Shown here piece by piece: positions 7,691 to 13,348 of a stretch of 23,648 bases of DNA; position 1 is the first letter of the stretch; every line of letters begins with the position of its first letter. Under the pieces are notes generated by a model. It was not told the origin of the DNA, ran no database searches, and saw only the letters and a program-made list of their open reading frames with translations. Both the position numbers and the translations under genes were made by a program. The stretch is from Candidatus Saccharimonadota bacterium (GTDB lineage: Bacteria > Patescibacteriota > Saccharimonadia > Saccharimonadales > Saccharimonadaceae): assembly GCA_017515125.1 (NCBI GenBank), contig JAFWHP010000053.1, positions 1-23,648 of the forward strand, given 5' to 3'.

Positions 7691-8374
7691 ATGGAAGATA
7701 GGATAATATTAGTCGATAAACCAGCGGGGATTTCGTCGTTTGGGGTGGTAGCCAAAGTGAGAGGAGCTTTAAGGGCGGAATTTGGACATAAAATAAAAGT
7801 TGGACATACGGGGACATTGGATCCGTTTGCGACGGGACTTTTGATTTTGCTTTCGGGGAAGATGACGAAAAAATCGACGGAGTTTCTGAAACTGGATAAA
7901 TGGTATGAGGCGACAATGAGGCTAGGTTATATTTCTACGACGGGAGATCCGGAGGGGGAAATTCGAGAGTTTTTAGGAGAGAATGTTGAGGGGGTTAAGG
8001 CGGTGTCTTTGGCGGAGGCAGAACTGGTTGTAGCGGGTTTTGTCGGGAAGATTTGGCAAACGCCGCCGCGATATTCGGCGATTAAGATTAACGGGCAGAG
8101 GGCTTATAGACTGGCGCGGAAAGGGGTGGAGTTTGAGGTGCCGAAGCGAGAAGTAGAGATTTATGCGATTGAGATTTTGAGGTATGAATGGCCGGAGCTC
8201 TTAGTGAGATGTCATGTGTCGTCGGGGACATATATTCGGACTCTGGCGGAAGATATTGGAGCGGCGCTTGGAACGGGAGCATATTTGACGACGCTCAGAC
8301 GACTTAAAATTGGGGAGTATGATGTCAAAGATGCGGTGCGGCTAGAGGAGTTGGTGCCGAAGCGGCAGGTATAG
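7691..8374 (+). CDS. truB: TruB, tRNA pseudouridine-55 synthase
   Basis: Makes pseudouridine 55 in the T-loop of tRNAs. The 227-residue protein has LVDKPAGISSFGVV, the catalytic motif GHTGTLDPFATGLL with the nucleophilic Asp, KWYEATMRLGYISTTGDPEG, WQTPPRYSAIKINGQRAY, and SSGTYIRTLAEDIG. It lacks a long C-terminal PUA domain, so it is a short form. An in-frame TAG at 7685 fixes the start at 7691. The best Shine-Dalgarno (AGGAGG, 7671-7676) is 14 nt away, farther than usual, and a 7-codon mini-ORF (MRKEGER) spans 7664-7687. truB next to rpsO is a common bacterial arrangement. Confidence 0.95.
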   Translation: MEDRIILVDKPAGISSFGVVAKVRGALRAEFGHKIKVGHTGTLDPFATGLLILLSGKMTKKSTEFLKLDKWYEATMRLGYISTTGDPEGEIREFLGENVEGVKAVSLAEAELVVAGFVGKIWQTPPRYSAIKINGQRAYRLARKGVEFEVPKREVEIYAIEILRYEWPELLVRCHVSSGTYIRTLAEDIGAALGTGAYLTTLRRLKIGEYDVKDAVRLEELVPKRQV

Positions 8375-8416
8375 GATTTTTATGATAAATAAGGGGTTTA
8401 CGGGGGAGAGGGTTTG

Positions 8417-8425
8417 TGATATAAT
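8417..8425 (+). promoter_or_regulatory. Extended -10 of rpsO
   Basis: TGA-TATAAT, then 9 nt, then the rpsO ATG at 8435. Expected leader is about 2-3 nt, so there is no room for a Shine-Dalgarno sequence or an S15-binding leader from this start site. Confidence 0.7.
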
Positions 8426-8434
8426 TAGGCTATT

Positions 8435-8701
8435 ATGATAACAAAAGAGAATAAAACTAAGGCTATTGCCAAGGTCGCGCGGAATAAGGCGGACGTTGGT
8501 TCTCCTGAAGTTCAAGTTTCGATTTTGACAGAGCGAATTCAAGAGGTGACCGAGCATGTCAAGAGGAATAAACATGACTTTATGGCTAAAAGAGGTTTAA
8601 TTCAGATGGTGGGGAAGCGGAAGAAGCTTCTCAAGTATCTGGAAGAGACGGATTTTGAGCTATATAAGAAAACTGTTAAGAAACTAGGGCTCAGGAAATA
8701 A
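8435..8701 (+). CDS. rpsO: 30S ribosomal protein S15
   Basis: 88 residues, the normal length for S15, which binds the central domain of 16S rRNA early in 30S assembly. Conserved stretches are DVGSPEVQVSILTERIQ, LTERIQEVTEHVKRNKHDF, GLIQMVGKRKKLLKYL and the C-terminal KLGLRK. It follows truB by 60 nt, has its own -10 box and ends in a strong terminator, so it can be expressed as a single gene. In many bacteria pnp follows directly; here an orphan gene and two structured repeats lie between them. Confidence 0.97.
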   Translation: MITKENKTKAIAKVARNKADVGSPEVQVSILTERIQEVTEHVKRNKHDFMAKRGLIQMVGKRKKLLKYLEETDFELYKKTVKKLGLRK

Positions 8702-8730
8702 AATCACAGCGAATTTCTGTAGTCTATTGG

Positions 8731-8757
8731 AAAACCCGCTCGAGAGAGCGGGTTTTT
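8731..8757. terminator. Bidirectional intrinsic terminator after rpsO
   Basis: Perfect 11-bp stem, AAAACCCGCTC with GAGCGGGTTTT, closed by a GAGA tetraloop and followed by T on the plus strand; the AAAA at the left gives TTTT on the minus strand. It can end rpsO and the minus-strand orphan gene (8883-9197). Confidence 0.93.
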
Positions 8758-8772
8758 GGGATTAAATGTACG

Positions 8773-8845
8773 ATAGTTACTTACCAGAAATGTAAATAGT
8801 TGCGTTCAATCGTGTGACGATTGAGGACTGGTTGGTAGTTACTAT
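8773..8845. other. Inverted-repeat (hairpin) region between convergent genes
   Basis: TCAATCGT (8806-8813) and ACGATTGA (8817-8824) form a perfect 8-bp hairpin with a 3-nt loop. It is enclosed by ACCAG/CTGGT (8783-8787/8828-8832) and ATAGT/ACTAT (8773-8777/8841-8845). It lies in the expected 3' untranslated part of the minus-strand orphan transcript. Function unknown. Confidence 0.45.
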
Positions 8846-8882
8846 TCAGTTTTCAAGGTGCGGGGTGCAAACAAAGTTATTG

Positions 8883-9197
8883 CTAGAATAACTTGGTTTC
8901 GTCGACGGCTTTCTGGAAATGTTCCAGAAAGTTCGCTACGTCGTGAAACGTCAAGGTGTTTTCTTTTGAAAACGCGATAGCGACGTTTACGATAGTGTTT
9001 CTTTTTGGATTAAGACTAATCCTCAAATTTCTTCCGTCGTCAGTCACCAATGTCGTTTTGCCCATTGCTACCGATAGGGTGGTTACCAGTGCTTGACCGG
9101 TCAAGCACTCGTCGTCAAACGACTTAAGCTTGACGTCGAGGCCAGTAATTTTCCTTTTGTCGTCACAATGGGTGATAACATTTACGATGCTAATCAT
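8883..9197 (-). CDS. Hypothetical 104-aa protein
   Basis: Starts MISIVNVITHCDDKRK and ends FQKAVDETKLF. The pattern looks like a small alpha/beta cytosolic protein: strands in ITGLDVKLKSF, ALVTTLSVAM and NTIVNVAIAFS, then a helix NFLEHFQKAVDE. No signal peptide, membrane segment or known motif. Expression signals are very good: AAGGAGG with 9-nt spacing, and TTGCTT-17 bp-TGC-TATAAT upstream. Terminated by the bidirectional hairpin at 8731-8757. It splits the usual rpsO-pnp pair and its codon usage is less purine-skewed than its neighbours', hinting at a different history. Function not recognised. Confidence 0.75.
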   Translation of the reverse strand: MISIVNVITHCDDKRKITGLDVKLKSFDDECLTGQALVTTLSVAMGKTTLVTDDGRNLRISLNPKRNTIVNVAIAFSKENTLTFHDVANFLEHFQKAVDETKLF

Positions 9198-9238
9198 TCG
9201 CTACTCCCTCCTTATGCGAAAACGAGATTAACTCTCTT

Positions 9239-9267
9239 ATTATAGCATATTTTGCTGAAAAAAGCAA
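9239..9267 (-). promoter_or_regulatory. Promoter of the 104-aa orphan gene
   Basis: Minus strand TTGCTT (9267-9262), 17-bp spacer, TGC-TATAAT (9244-9239). Predicted start near 9232, giving a leader of about 35 nt that includes the Shine-Dalgarno sequence. It interlocks with the opposite promoter at 9252-9280. Confidence 0.75.
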
Positions 9268-9280
9268 GGTTTGGTATAAT
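9252..9280 (+). promoter_or_regulatory. Plus-strand promoter ahead of repeat copies A and B and pnp
   Basis: TTGCTG (9252-9257), 17-bp spacer, TGG-TATAAT (9275-9280). Predicted start near 9287, just before copy A (9291). The transcript would carry copies A and B in a ~370-nt leader before pnp. A weak alternative, TATATC at 9622-9627, could start pnp alone. Confidence 0.65.
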
Positions 9281-9290
9281 AATATGTGTC

Positions 9291-9420
9291 AATATATGAT
9301 TCATGCATCTTATGAGCTTCGCGACGTGGTAATCTGCGATTATGCTACACCGCTCCGCCCCTAAGGTGGTAAAATCAGAGATTTTGCCTTGATGTCCCTC
9401 AATGCTATGAATCATATATT
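9291..9420 (+). repeat. Structured dispersed repeat, copy A
   Basis: Closing arms AATATATGATTCAT (9291-9304) and ATGAATCATATATT (9407-9420) are perfectly complementary. After a one-base bulge GCAT/ATGC continues the stem. Inside lie the family core elements: GAGCTTCGC, GTGGTAATC/GATT, CCGCC-CCTAA-GGTGG, TAAAATC-AGA-GATTTTG and GATGTCCCTCAAT. The GGGA of the 5' core is altered to ATGA and the first internal hairpin has mismatches, so this is the most diverged full copy. Confidence 0.85.
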
Positions 9421-9479
9421 AAAGAATACGATATTATTAATAAATTGGGAAGACGGCAGATATAACTAGCTAAGCTGTG

Positions 9480-9609
9480 AAACCTAAAGACATCTATCTC
9501 GGGAGCTTCGCGGTGTGGTAATCTGCGATTATATCACACCGCTCCGCTTTTGCGGCGGCAAAATCATAGATTTTGCCTTGATGTCCCTCGATATGATGTC
9601 TTTAGGTTT
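9480..9609 (+). repeat. Structured dispersed repeat, copy B
   Basis: Arms AAACCTAAAGACATC (9480-9494) and GATGTCTTTAGGTTT (9595-9609) are perfectly complementary and unrelated to the arms of the other copies. Then a one-base bulge, TATC/GATA, a TC/TC internal loop and GGGA/TCCC. Internal hairpins: GCGGTGTG/CACACCGC, CCGC-TTTT-GCGG and GGCAAAATC-ATA-GATTTTGCC. It ends 47 nt before the pnp start codon. Confidence 0.85.
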
Positions 9610-9656
9610 GGTTTGGCTGGATATATCTGAGGTTTTCCCGAGAAAGGAATATTTTT

Positions 9657-11831
9657 ATGGAAATTATTAACCCTAATGGTAAGAAAACGGTGCGGGTTTC
9701 GACCGAATGGCTAGGGAGAGAGTTGTCACTTGAAGTTAAGCGAGTGGGATTTAGGACGACTTCGTCGGTCTTAGTGCGGTATGGAGATACTGTGGTGTTG
9801 GGCTCTGTAGTAGTGGGGACGAAGCCGGTGGTGCAGGATTTCTTTCCGTTGTCAATTGATTATGAAGAGAAATGGTATGCGGCGGGGAAGATTTCTGGGT
9901 CGCGGTTTATTAAACGAGAGGGAAAGCCGGCGGATGAAGCAGTGCTGGTCGGAAGATTAATTGATCGTCCGATAAGGCCGCTGTTTCCAAAGGGATATAG
10001 ACAAGAAATTCAGGTGGTTTGTACAGTGTTGTCAATGGATCCGTCGTTTAGGCCGGATTGTGTGGCTATGATAGCGGCTTCGTCGGCTTTGATGAACGCT
10101 GGGGTGCCGTTTGATGGGCCGATTGCCGGGATTCGGATTGGGCGAATCGGTGGCGAATTTAAGGGATTTTTGTCGCCAGAGGAGCGAGAAAGGTCGCCAA
10201 TGGATCTCGTAGTGGCTTGCAAAGACGGTAAGATTATGATGGTCGAAGCTGGGATGAAAGAAGTGCCAGAGGAGATGATTATAGAAGCGATGCACTGGGC
10301 GGTGGATAAAGTTCAGCCAGTGCTCGATTTGCAGAGAGAGCTAGCCAAGCAAGTCGCGGCGACTCCGCAAGAATATGAATTAGTGCTACCTTCGGAGGAG
10401 ATAATTGCTGAGGTGGCAGAGTGGACTTCTGGTAAATTTGGGTCGAAGATTCGGGGGAATGTGATGGAGCGAGCACAGATGCTGGACGATATTAAATATA
10501 AAATGCATGACGAGTTTGCTCTTTCAAAGGGCCAGGGGGAGACGGATAATGAGAAGGTAGCGTGGTATGATGAGAATCTGCGCGACGTATATGATCAAGC
10601 GTTTGAGCTTGCGGTATTTAAAGAGGTGCGGCGAGGAATCGTTGAGGAAGGGGTACGGCCGGATGGTCGGAAACTGAATGAAGTGCGACCTCTGTCGTCG
10701 CAGGTTGGTATTTTGCCGAGAGTGCATGGTTCGTCGCTTTTCACGCGGGGGGTAACTCAGGCGATGAACATCGTGACGTTAGCACCATTATCTTATTGTC
10801 AAGATGTGGACACAATGGAAGTAACTGATGGAAAACGACGATATATGCATCATTATAATGCACCGTCGTATACTGTAGGGGAGCCGGGTCGGATTGGTTC
10901 GCCAGGACGACGCGAGATTGGGCATGGGTATTTGGCTGAGCGGGCTTTGATCCCAGTATTGCCTGACGAGGAGGAGTTCCCGTATGCGATTCGGAGCGTG
11001 ACTGAGATTATGTCGCAGAACGGTTCGACTTCGATGGCGGCGACTTGCTCGTCTTGTATGGCTTTGATGGATGCGGGGGTGCCAATTAAACGACCAGTGT
11101 CAGGGGTAGCTATGGGGCTAATGGTGGATGTGCCAAAGGGGACGCCGATTGAGGCTTCGGATATTGATAAGGCTTATGTATTGACGGATTTGATGGATGC
11201 GGAAGATTTCGCGGGAGATATGGACTTTAAGGTGACTGGCACGACGGAAGGTGTGACGGCGCTCCAAATGGATATGAAGGTACATGGGTTGCCGGTCGAG
11301 ATTATGGAGAAGGCTTTGAAACAGTCGCATGAAGGTCGGATGTTTATCTTGGAGCATATTATGTCGGTAATTGATAAGCCGCGAGGAGAACTTTCTTCGT
11401 TTGCGCCGAGAATTGAGAAGATTAAGATTTCACAAGATAAAATCGGGGCAGTGATTGGGAAAGGCGGAGAGACTATTAATAAGATTACTTCTGAGACTGG
11501 GGCGGAGGTGGACATTTCGGAAGATGGGCTAGTGACAATCGCCGGGACGGATGCGGAGAAAATCGCTAAGGCGCTAGATTGGGTCAAAAGTTTGACTGAG
11601 GAGCCGGAGGTTGGGAAAATTTACGAAGGCACAGTGGTGACGATTAAAGATTTTGGCGCGTTTGTGAATATTCTCCCTGGGATTGATGGGATGCTACATA
11701 TCTCGCAGATTCGCGAGGGGAAGCGATTGAAGTCAGTGGACGAAGTGCTGAAAGTTGGTGACCGTGTAAAGGTGCGGTTGGTGGCGATTGACCACGGGAA
11801 ACTCAGTCTTTCAATGATCGGAGTGAAATAA
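9657..11831 (+). CDS. pnp: Polyribonucleotide nucleotidyltransferase (PNPase)
   Basis: 3'-5' phosphorolytic exoribonuclease of mRNA decay. The 724 residues hold two RNase PH domains. The first contains YAAGKISGSRFIKREGKPA and LIDRPIRPLFPKGY; the second contains GVRPDGRKLNEVRPL, SPGRREIGHGYLAERAL near residue 417 (phosphate binding), and DAEDFAGDMDFKVTGT near 515-525 with the metal-binding aspartates. A KH domain follows (KIGAVIGKGGETINKI, about 593) and then an S1 domain (GTVVTIKDFGAFVNILPGI, about 658-724). The protein is full length. AGAAAGGAA about 9 nt before the ATG is the ribosome site. The likely mRNA leader contains repeat copies A and B. An intrinsic terminator follows at 11852. Confidence 0.97.
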   Translation: MEIINPNGKKTVRVSTEWLGRELSLEVKRVGFRTTSSVLVRYGDTVVLGSVVVGTKPVVQDFFPLSIDYEEKWYAAGKISGSRFIKREGKPADEAVLVGRLIDRPIRPLFPKGYRQEIQVVCTVLSMDPSFRPDCVAMIAASSALMNAGVPFDGPIAGIRIGRIGGEFKGFLSPEERERSPMDLVVACKDGKIMMVEAGMKEVPEEMIIEAMHWAVDKVQPVLDLQRELAKQVAATPQEYELVLPSEEIIAEVAEWTSGKFGSKIRGNVMERAQMLDDIKYKMHDEFALSKGQGETDNEKVAWYDENLRDVYDQAFELAVFKEVRRGIVEEGVRPDGRKLNEVRPLSSQVGILPRVHGSSLFTRGVTQAMNIVTLAPLSYCQDVDTMEVTDGKRRYMHHYNAPSYTVGEPGRIGSPGRREIGHGYLAERALIPVLPDEEEFPYAIRSVTEIMSQNGSTSMAATCSSCMALMDAGVPIKRPVSGVAMGLMVDVPKGTPIEASDIDKAYVLTDLMDAEDFAGDMDFKVTGTTEGVTALQMDMKVHGLPVEIMEKALKQSHEGRMFILEHIMSVIDKPRGELSSFAPRIEKIKISQDKIGAVIGKGGETINKITSETGAEVDISEDGLVTIAGTDAEKIAKALDWVKSLTEEPEVGKIYEGTVVTIKDFGAFVNILPGIDGMLHISQIREGKRLKSVDEVLKVGDRVKVRLVAIDHGKLSLSMIGVK

Positions 11832-11851
11832 AGGTAACAGAGTAAATTTGG

Positions 11852-11880
11852 AGTCGGGTTTTGCGCCCGACTTTTGGTTT
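11852..11880 (+). terminator. Intrinsic terminator of pnp
   Basis: AGTCGGG (11852-11858) pairs with CCCGACT (11866-11872) around a 7-nt loop, followed by TTTTGGTTT. Confidence 0.85.
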
Positions 11881-11887
11881 GGCTATG

Positions 11888-11910
11888 AAAAAGCCCCGCT
11901 GCTGCGGGGC
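11888..11910 (-). terminator. Intrinsic terminator of the 181-aa orphan gene
   Basis: Read on the minus strand: GCCCCGC, loop AGCA, GCGGGGC, then TTTTTC. It lies 10 nt beyond the stop of the gene at 11921-12466. Confidence 0.9.
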
Positions 11911-11920
11911 GGAAGGTTCG

Positions 11921-12466
11921 TTACTGCTGTTGCGGAAGGAGGGCCTTGGCCCAAGGGGTTTTATATGCTACGTGGGGGATGGTCTTTGAATTCTTGATAG
12001 TCTCCTTGAACCAGTCCTTTGGTCCCATGAAAATGAGTCCGCGCGACAATTCGTGGCCATACTTGGCCAAGAGATAGTCGTGGTCATGGCATTTGCATAA
12101 TAATGCGAAGCCAAGGTTGCCAACCAAGTTGCTGCCCATGACGATCCTGTGATCATCAAAGGCCTGCTGGAGACCTTCAACGACAACATCTTTTACGATA
12201 TCGTTGTCGTCTGGGGTGCGGCTAGTGAACCGCTGATCCAGATTTCTCTGAATCAACATTTCTGCGGCAGACACCGCTAACTGAGCCAGGTTGATGGTCA
12301 GGCCAGTCTTGTATAAGTCGGCCAGAGTATTGTTGTCGACTCGACGCAATACGTCGCGCACCAGACAATTATTGAAATCCAGCTCTGGTAAACGATAGCT
12401 CAGGTTTCTGATGGAGCCGGCGTCCAATTTCTGTGCTAACTCCGACATTTTAAGGTTCTCGTACAT
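11921..12466 (-). CDS. Hypothetical 181-aa protein
   Basis: Begins MYENLKMSELAQKLDAGSIRNLSYRLPEL and ends PWAKALLPQQQ. Mostly predicted helix, no signal peptide or membrane segment. Possible features are an HxHDY cluster (CHDHDYLLAKYGHEL) that could bind metal, and LIFMGPKDWFKETI. I do not recognise a family. It has its own strong promoter (TTGACT-17 bp-TGC-TACAAT), GGAGG 7 nt before the ATG and a dedicated terminator, so it is an independent, probably expressed unit. Its codons use more C and CTG/CAG than the surrounding genes. Like the 104-aa gene it is a leadered minus-strand singleton set among leaderless housekeeping genes. Confidence 0.8.
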   Translation of the reverse strand: MYENLKMSELAQKLDAGSIRNLSYRLPELDFNNCLVRDVLRRVDNNTLADLYKTGLTINLAQLAVSAAEMLIQRNLDQRFTSRTPDDNDIVKDVVVEGLQQAFDDHRIVMGSNLVGNLGFALLCKCHDHDYLLAKYGHELSRGLIFMGPKDWFKETIKNSKTIPHVAYKTPWAKALLPQQQ

Positions 12467-12510
12467 AAATCTTCCTCCCCTCTTTGGAAGCAGTGAATAG
12501 TTATTCTATA

Positions 12511-12539
12511 ATTGTAGCATAAAACATTAAAATAGTCAA
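12511..12539 (-). promoter_or_regulatory. Promoter of the 181-aa orphan gene
   Basis: Minus strand TTGACT (12539-12534), 17-bp spacer, TGC-TACAAT (12516-12511). Predicted start near 12504, giving a leader of about 38 nt. Confidence 0.8.
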
Positions 12540-12557
12540 TATTATGATATAGACTTT

Positions 12558-12689
12558 GTTGCATAATTCGCAGTATTTCGGGAGCTCCGCAATGTGGTAA
12601 TCTTAGATTTTACCACATTGCTCCGCCCCTACGGCGGCAAAATGTAAAATTTTGCCTTTACGTCCCTCAATACTGACGAATTATGCAAC
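12558..12689 (+). repeat. Structured dispersed repeat, copy C
   Basis: Arms GTTGCATAATTCG (12558-12570) and CGAATTATGCAAC (12677-12689); after a one-base bulge CAGTATT/AATACTG, a TC/TC internal loop and GGGA/TCCC. Internal hairpins: GCAATGTGGTAA/TTACCACATTGC (12589-12600/12610-12621), CCGCC/GGCGG (12623-12627/12633-12637) and CAAAAT/ATTTTG (12638-12643/12649-12654). As RNA the outer stem could extend by four pairs including two G-U. The lepA -10 begins 11 nt after its right end. Confidence 0.9.
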
Positions 12690-12696
12690 GAGGCTA

Positions 12697-12705
12697 TGAT
12701 ATAAT
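12697..12705 (+). promoter_or_regulatory. Extended -10 of lepA (leaderless geometry)
   Basis: TGA-TATAAT, then 7 nt, then ATG at 12713. This argues against the in-frame ATG at 12683, which lies inside the arm of copy C. Confidence 0.7.
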
Positions 12706-12712
12706 AGAGAGG

Positions 12713-13246
12713 ATGGAAAGAAATCGGAATTTTTGTATTATAGCGCATATCGACCATGGGAAGTCGACGATTGCGGATAGGATGATGGAACTCACTGGGA
12801 CGGTTTCGAAGCGGGAGATGAAATCGCAGCTGCTTGATTCAATGGATCTGGAACGAGAGAAAGGGATTACGATTAAGCTGGCGCCAGTGACGATGTCTTG
12901 GAAAGGATATACTTTAAACTTGATTGATACGCCGGGGCATGTGGATTTCTCGTATGAGGTTTCAAGGTCGCTGGCGGCGGTAGAGATTGCGGTATTGGTA
13001 GTAGATGCGACGCAGGGGATACAGGCGCAGACGTTGGCAAATGTATATCTGGCCTTGGAGCAAGACCTCACGATTATTCCGGTAATTAATAAAGTGGATT
13101 TGCCGGCGGCGGATGTGCCTGGGGTATCGAAACAGATTATTAATCTACTAGGATGCAAACAGAGTGACATCATTGAAGTGTCTGGGAAAACTGGATTAAA
13201 TATTGATAAAATACTTGATGCGGTGGTGGCGCAGGGCGGGTCCTGA
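12713..13246 (+). CDS. lepA: LepA (elongation factor 4), N-terminal GTPase part, before insert
   Basis: LepA is a ribosome-associated translational GTPase. This 177-codon part holds G1 AHIDHGKST, the switch region [14 protein letters not shown]3 [17 protein letters not shown]4 NKVDLPAAD and G5 SGKTGLNI, all intact. It ends [11 protein letters not shown] followed by TGA at 13244. Normal LepA continues with an IPPP-type linker and then RALIFDS; the downstream part resumes at 13349 in the same frame, after a GC-rich insert. Together the two parts encode about 601 residues, the usual LepA length, apart from a missing linker of about ten residues. Start 13 nt before the GTPase core fits a -10 box 7 nt upstream. 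It may be joined to the second half at RNA or ribosome level, or be a broken gene. Confidence 0.9.
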   Translation: MERNRNFCIIAHIDHGKSTIADRMMELTGTVSKREMKSQLLDSMDLEREKGITIKLAPVTMSWKGYTLNLIDTPGHVDFSYEVSRSLAAVEIAVLVVDATQGIQAQTLANVYLALEQDLTIIPVINKVDLPAADVPGVSKQIINLLGCKQSDIIEVSGKTGLNIDKILDAVVAQGGS

Positions 13247-13348
13247 CCAAATACCCCTTCCTCGGGCTGCTCCGGGGCGCACGCCCAACTCTTAGTCCCT
13301 TAGGAAGAGGCATTTTGGCCACCCGCCCATTCGGCCACCTGCGCGTCC
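13229..13348 (+). other. GC-rich, highly base-paired in-frame insert splitting lepA
   Basis: Between the GTPase domain and domain II of lepA lies a C-rich, GC-rich stretch unlike the purine-rich host gene. Nested complementarity: GCGCAGG/CCTGCGC (13229-13235/13338-13344), GCGGGT/ACCCGC (13236-13241/13321-13326, extendable to GGGCGGGT/ACCCGCCC in an alternative register), CCAAA/TTTGG (13247-13251/13314-13318), CTTCCT/AGGAAG (13257-13262/13302-13307), and an apical GGGCTGC with GCA-C-GCCC (13264-13270/13279-13286). In the lepA frame it has TGA at 13244 and TAG at 13301. The span from the stop to the resumption codon is 105 nt, so frame is kept. No recognisable group I or II intron core and no transposase. 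Confidence 0.75.

Noticed and set aside
8841..8880. Similarity of the stretch around 8846-8870 (TTTTCAAGGTGC) to rRNA operon spacers
   Set aside because: Only a few bases match by memory and no rRNA or tRNA follows.
9212..9415. Minus-strand frame of 67 codons (MIHSIEGHQGK...)
   Set aside because: It is the reverse of repeat copy A, and its pairing structure explains the sequence; no ribosome site.
12683..12712. lepA start at ATG 12683
   Set aside because: It lies within the right arm of repeat copy C and upstream of the -10 box; family homology begins at 12713.
13244..13246. TGA in lepA read as glycine (recoded UGA as in SR1/Gracilibacteria)
   Set aside because: TGA is used as the normal stop at the end of several genes here, and a second in-frame stop, TAG at 13301, would remain.
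13229..13348. lepA insert as group I or group II intron
   Set aside because: About 110-120 nt is too short, and no conserved catalytic core, domain V-like hairpin or homing ORF is visible.
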